Source: Acidobacteriales bacterium 59-55 (GTDB lineage: Bacteria > Acidobacteriota > Terriglobia > Terriglobales > Acidobacteriaceae). From it: DNA of 64,000 nt. Every line of letters begins with the position of its first letter. Position 1 is the first letter of the stretch. This document shows, piece by piece, positions 62,845 through 64,000 of this stretch. The position numbers and the translations under genes are program-made. The notes under the pieces were generated by a model. The model ran no database searches, was not told the DNA's origin, and was given only the letters and a program-made list of their open reading frames with translations. The DNA lies in assembly GCA_001897435.1 (NCBI GenBank), contig MKSV01000007.1, positions 372,001 to 436,000 of the forward strand, read 5' to 3'.

Positions 62845-64000
62845 ATGAGTGAAGCGGTTTTAGAACCACCCATTGAAGAATCAGCCATAGCACCTGAGCT
62901 GCCGAAGCCCGGCGGGATCGCCGGAAGGAAAAAGGCCCTGCTGATCTGGGGAGGGGCCGCTGTTCTGGTCGTGTTACTCGGCCTGGGCGTTCGATACATC
63001 TTCTGGTCTGCACATCATGAGACAACAGATGATGCCTATCTGGCAGGACATCTGCACCCAATCAGCGCCCGCATCACGGGCACCGTGCAGCAAGTGCTGA
63101 TTAACGACAACCAGCATGTAGTTGAAGGGCAGACACTGGTCATCCTTGATCCTAACGACTACAAGGTGAGACTGGAGCAGGCCAAGGCTGCTCTGGATGC
63201 GGCAAGCCGCCGAGCCGATACCGCGGAGGCCGCGATCCGATCAACATCACAATCGGCAACCGCGCAAACCACCCAGGCTCAAGGTTCAATCGGCGAAGCC
63301 AAAGCATCTATTCAAGCCGCGAAGGCAGCTGTCACGGCTGCAGAAGCAGGAGTACCCCGTGCACATGCCCAGCTGCAGGAGGCTAATGCGACCTTGCAAC
63401 GCGAGGAGACCGATCTTCATAGATATCAGGATCTTTACTCGAAGGAACAGGTTTCAAGACAAACCCTCGATCACCAGCGAGCGAGTTATCAGGTGGCATT
63501 GGCTGGACAAGCCGCTGCCCAGGACCAAGTAAGACAGGCGCAGGCACAGCTGGTCGCAGCACGGCAAGGCGTTGTTCGCACCGAAGCCCAATTGACGAAC
63601 TCAGAAGGAGGGTTGCAGTCTGCCCAGGCTACCGTACTGGAAGCGCGCGTGCGGGAAGGTCAGTTTGCAATCGCACAAGCTGCAGTGGCACAAGCAGAAG
63701 CTTCTCTGCAGAACGCGAAGCTGCAGCTTTCCTACACGATTATCAAGGCGCCCGTAAGCGGTCGTATCGGCAGAAAGTCGGTGGAAGCTGGTCAACGTGT
63801 ACAGATAGGCCAGCCCTTAATGGCTGTTGTCGAAGATCATCCATGGGTGGTGGCCAATTTTAAGGAAACTCAATTGGCGAAGATGCGTGCCGGTCAACAC
63901 GTCGAAGTGCTGATTGATACGTTTCCCAAGCACAAATTCTATGGACATGTGGATAGCCTCGCTCCGGGCTCCGGCAACGAGTTCGCGCTGTTGCCTCCGG
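62845..64000 (+). CDS. EmrA/HlyD-like membrane fusion protein (3' partial)
   Basis: The frame from the ATG at 62845 is open to the right edge (385 codons). A cytoplasmic start is followed by one membrane span (ALLIWGGAAVLVVLLGLGV), the EmrA signature TTDDAYLAGHLHPISARITG, a biotinyl-lipoyl half (VLINDNQHVVEGQTLVILDP), a long alpha-helical hairpin, the second lipoyl half (YTIIKAPVSGRIGRKSVEAG) and a beta-barrel (WVVANFKETQLAKMRAGQ). It bridges an MFS-type inner-membrane pump, presumably encoded beyond the window, to the TolC-like channel. Confidence 0.92.
   Translation, partial: MSEAVLEPPIEESAIAPELPKPGGIAGRKKALLIWGGAAVLVVLLGLGVRYIFWSAHHETTDDAYLAGHLHPISARITGTVQQVLINDNQHVVEGQTLVILDPNDYKVRLEQAKAALDAASRRADTAEAAIRSTSQSATAQTTQAQGSIGEAKASIQAAKAAVTAAEAGVPRAHAQLQEANATLQREETDLHRYQDLYSKEQVSRQTLDHQRASYQVALAGQAAAQDQVRQAQAQLVAARQGVVRTEAQLTNSEGGLQSAQATVLEARVREGQFAIAQAAVAQAEASLQNAKLQLSYTIIKAPVSGRIGRKSVEAGQRVQIGQPLMAVVEDHPWVVANFKETQLAKMRAGQHVEVLIDTFPKHKFYGHVDSLAPGSGNEFALLPP

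Noticed and set aside
1..64000. CRISPR arrays, rRNA genes, riboswitches
   Set aside because: No regularly spaced direct repeats, rRNA cores or riboswitch-like leader structures were seen.

Overview
The window reads as chromosomal DNA from an acidobacterium, most likely class Terriglobia (Granulicella/Edaphobacter/Terriglobus-like). This is inferred from gene content: an imuA-imuB-dnaE2 mutasome cassette, a two-component propeller kinase, a YXWGXW protein, an ardC-DUF6908-parB accessory module and many small stress oxidoreductases. No rRNA or core housekeeping locus is present to confirm it.

1-28 kb is an accessory, defence-rich region. A NERD-domain superfamily I helicase (cut by the left edge) converges on a translationally coupled drmB-drmA pair of DISARM type. 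Then come the imuA-imuB-dnaE2 translesion cassette with a candidate LexA box, a standalone TIR/SEFIR protein, and an overlapping gene pair made of a small protein with a HEPN-like RX4H motif and a 961-aa alpha-solenoid protein. An ardC-DUF6908-parB module of conjugative-element type follows. Next is a tRNA-shaped gene with its own promoter and hairpin terminator but a 27-nt anticodon loop. The region ends with a 1260-aa STAND NTPase carrying an N-terminal PD-(D/E)XK-like nuclease and a stretch of decayed genes (metallo-hydrolase, transposase, SDR).

28.8-45 kb carries regulators and envelope genes: an HxlR/SDR divergent pair, a GNAT acetyltransferase, a CpxAR-like VOC-regulator-kinase operon surrounded by secreted proteins that share a repeated upstream motif (consensus near TGTAAAGATTTGTCSC), a lipoprotein, a Met/His-rich membrane operon, and an ECF sigma/anti-sigma pair.

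46-53 kb is a signalling cluster: a 1474-aa hybrid in which a truncated Ser/Thr-kinase N-lobe is fused to a propeller-PAS-histidine kinase, then a FixJ-type regulator, a lone receiver and a receiver-less sigma-54 activator.

53-64 kb is a stress/detoxification cluster on the + strand: NmrA-like reductase, cupin, alpha/beta hydrolase, DoxX, a TetR regulator overlapping an unusual fusion of a phage-type domain with a TetR ligand domain, an SDR, a type II NADH dehydrogenase, and a TolC/EmrA efflux pair running off the right edge. All functions are read from sequence motifs; no database search was possible.
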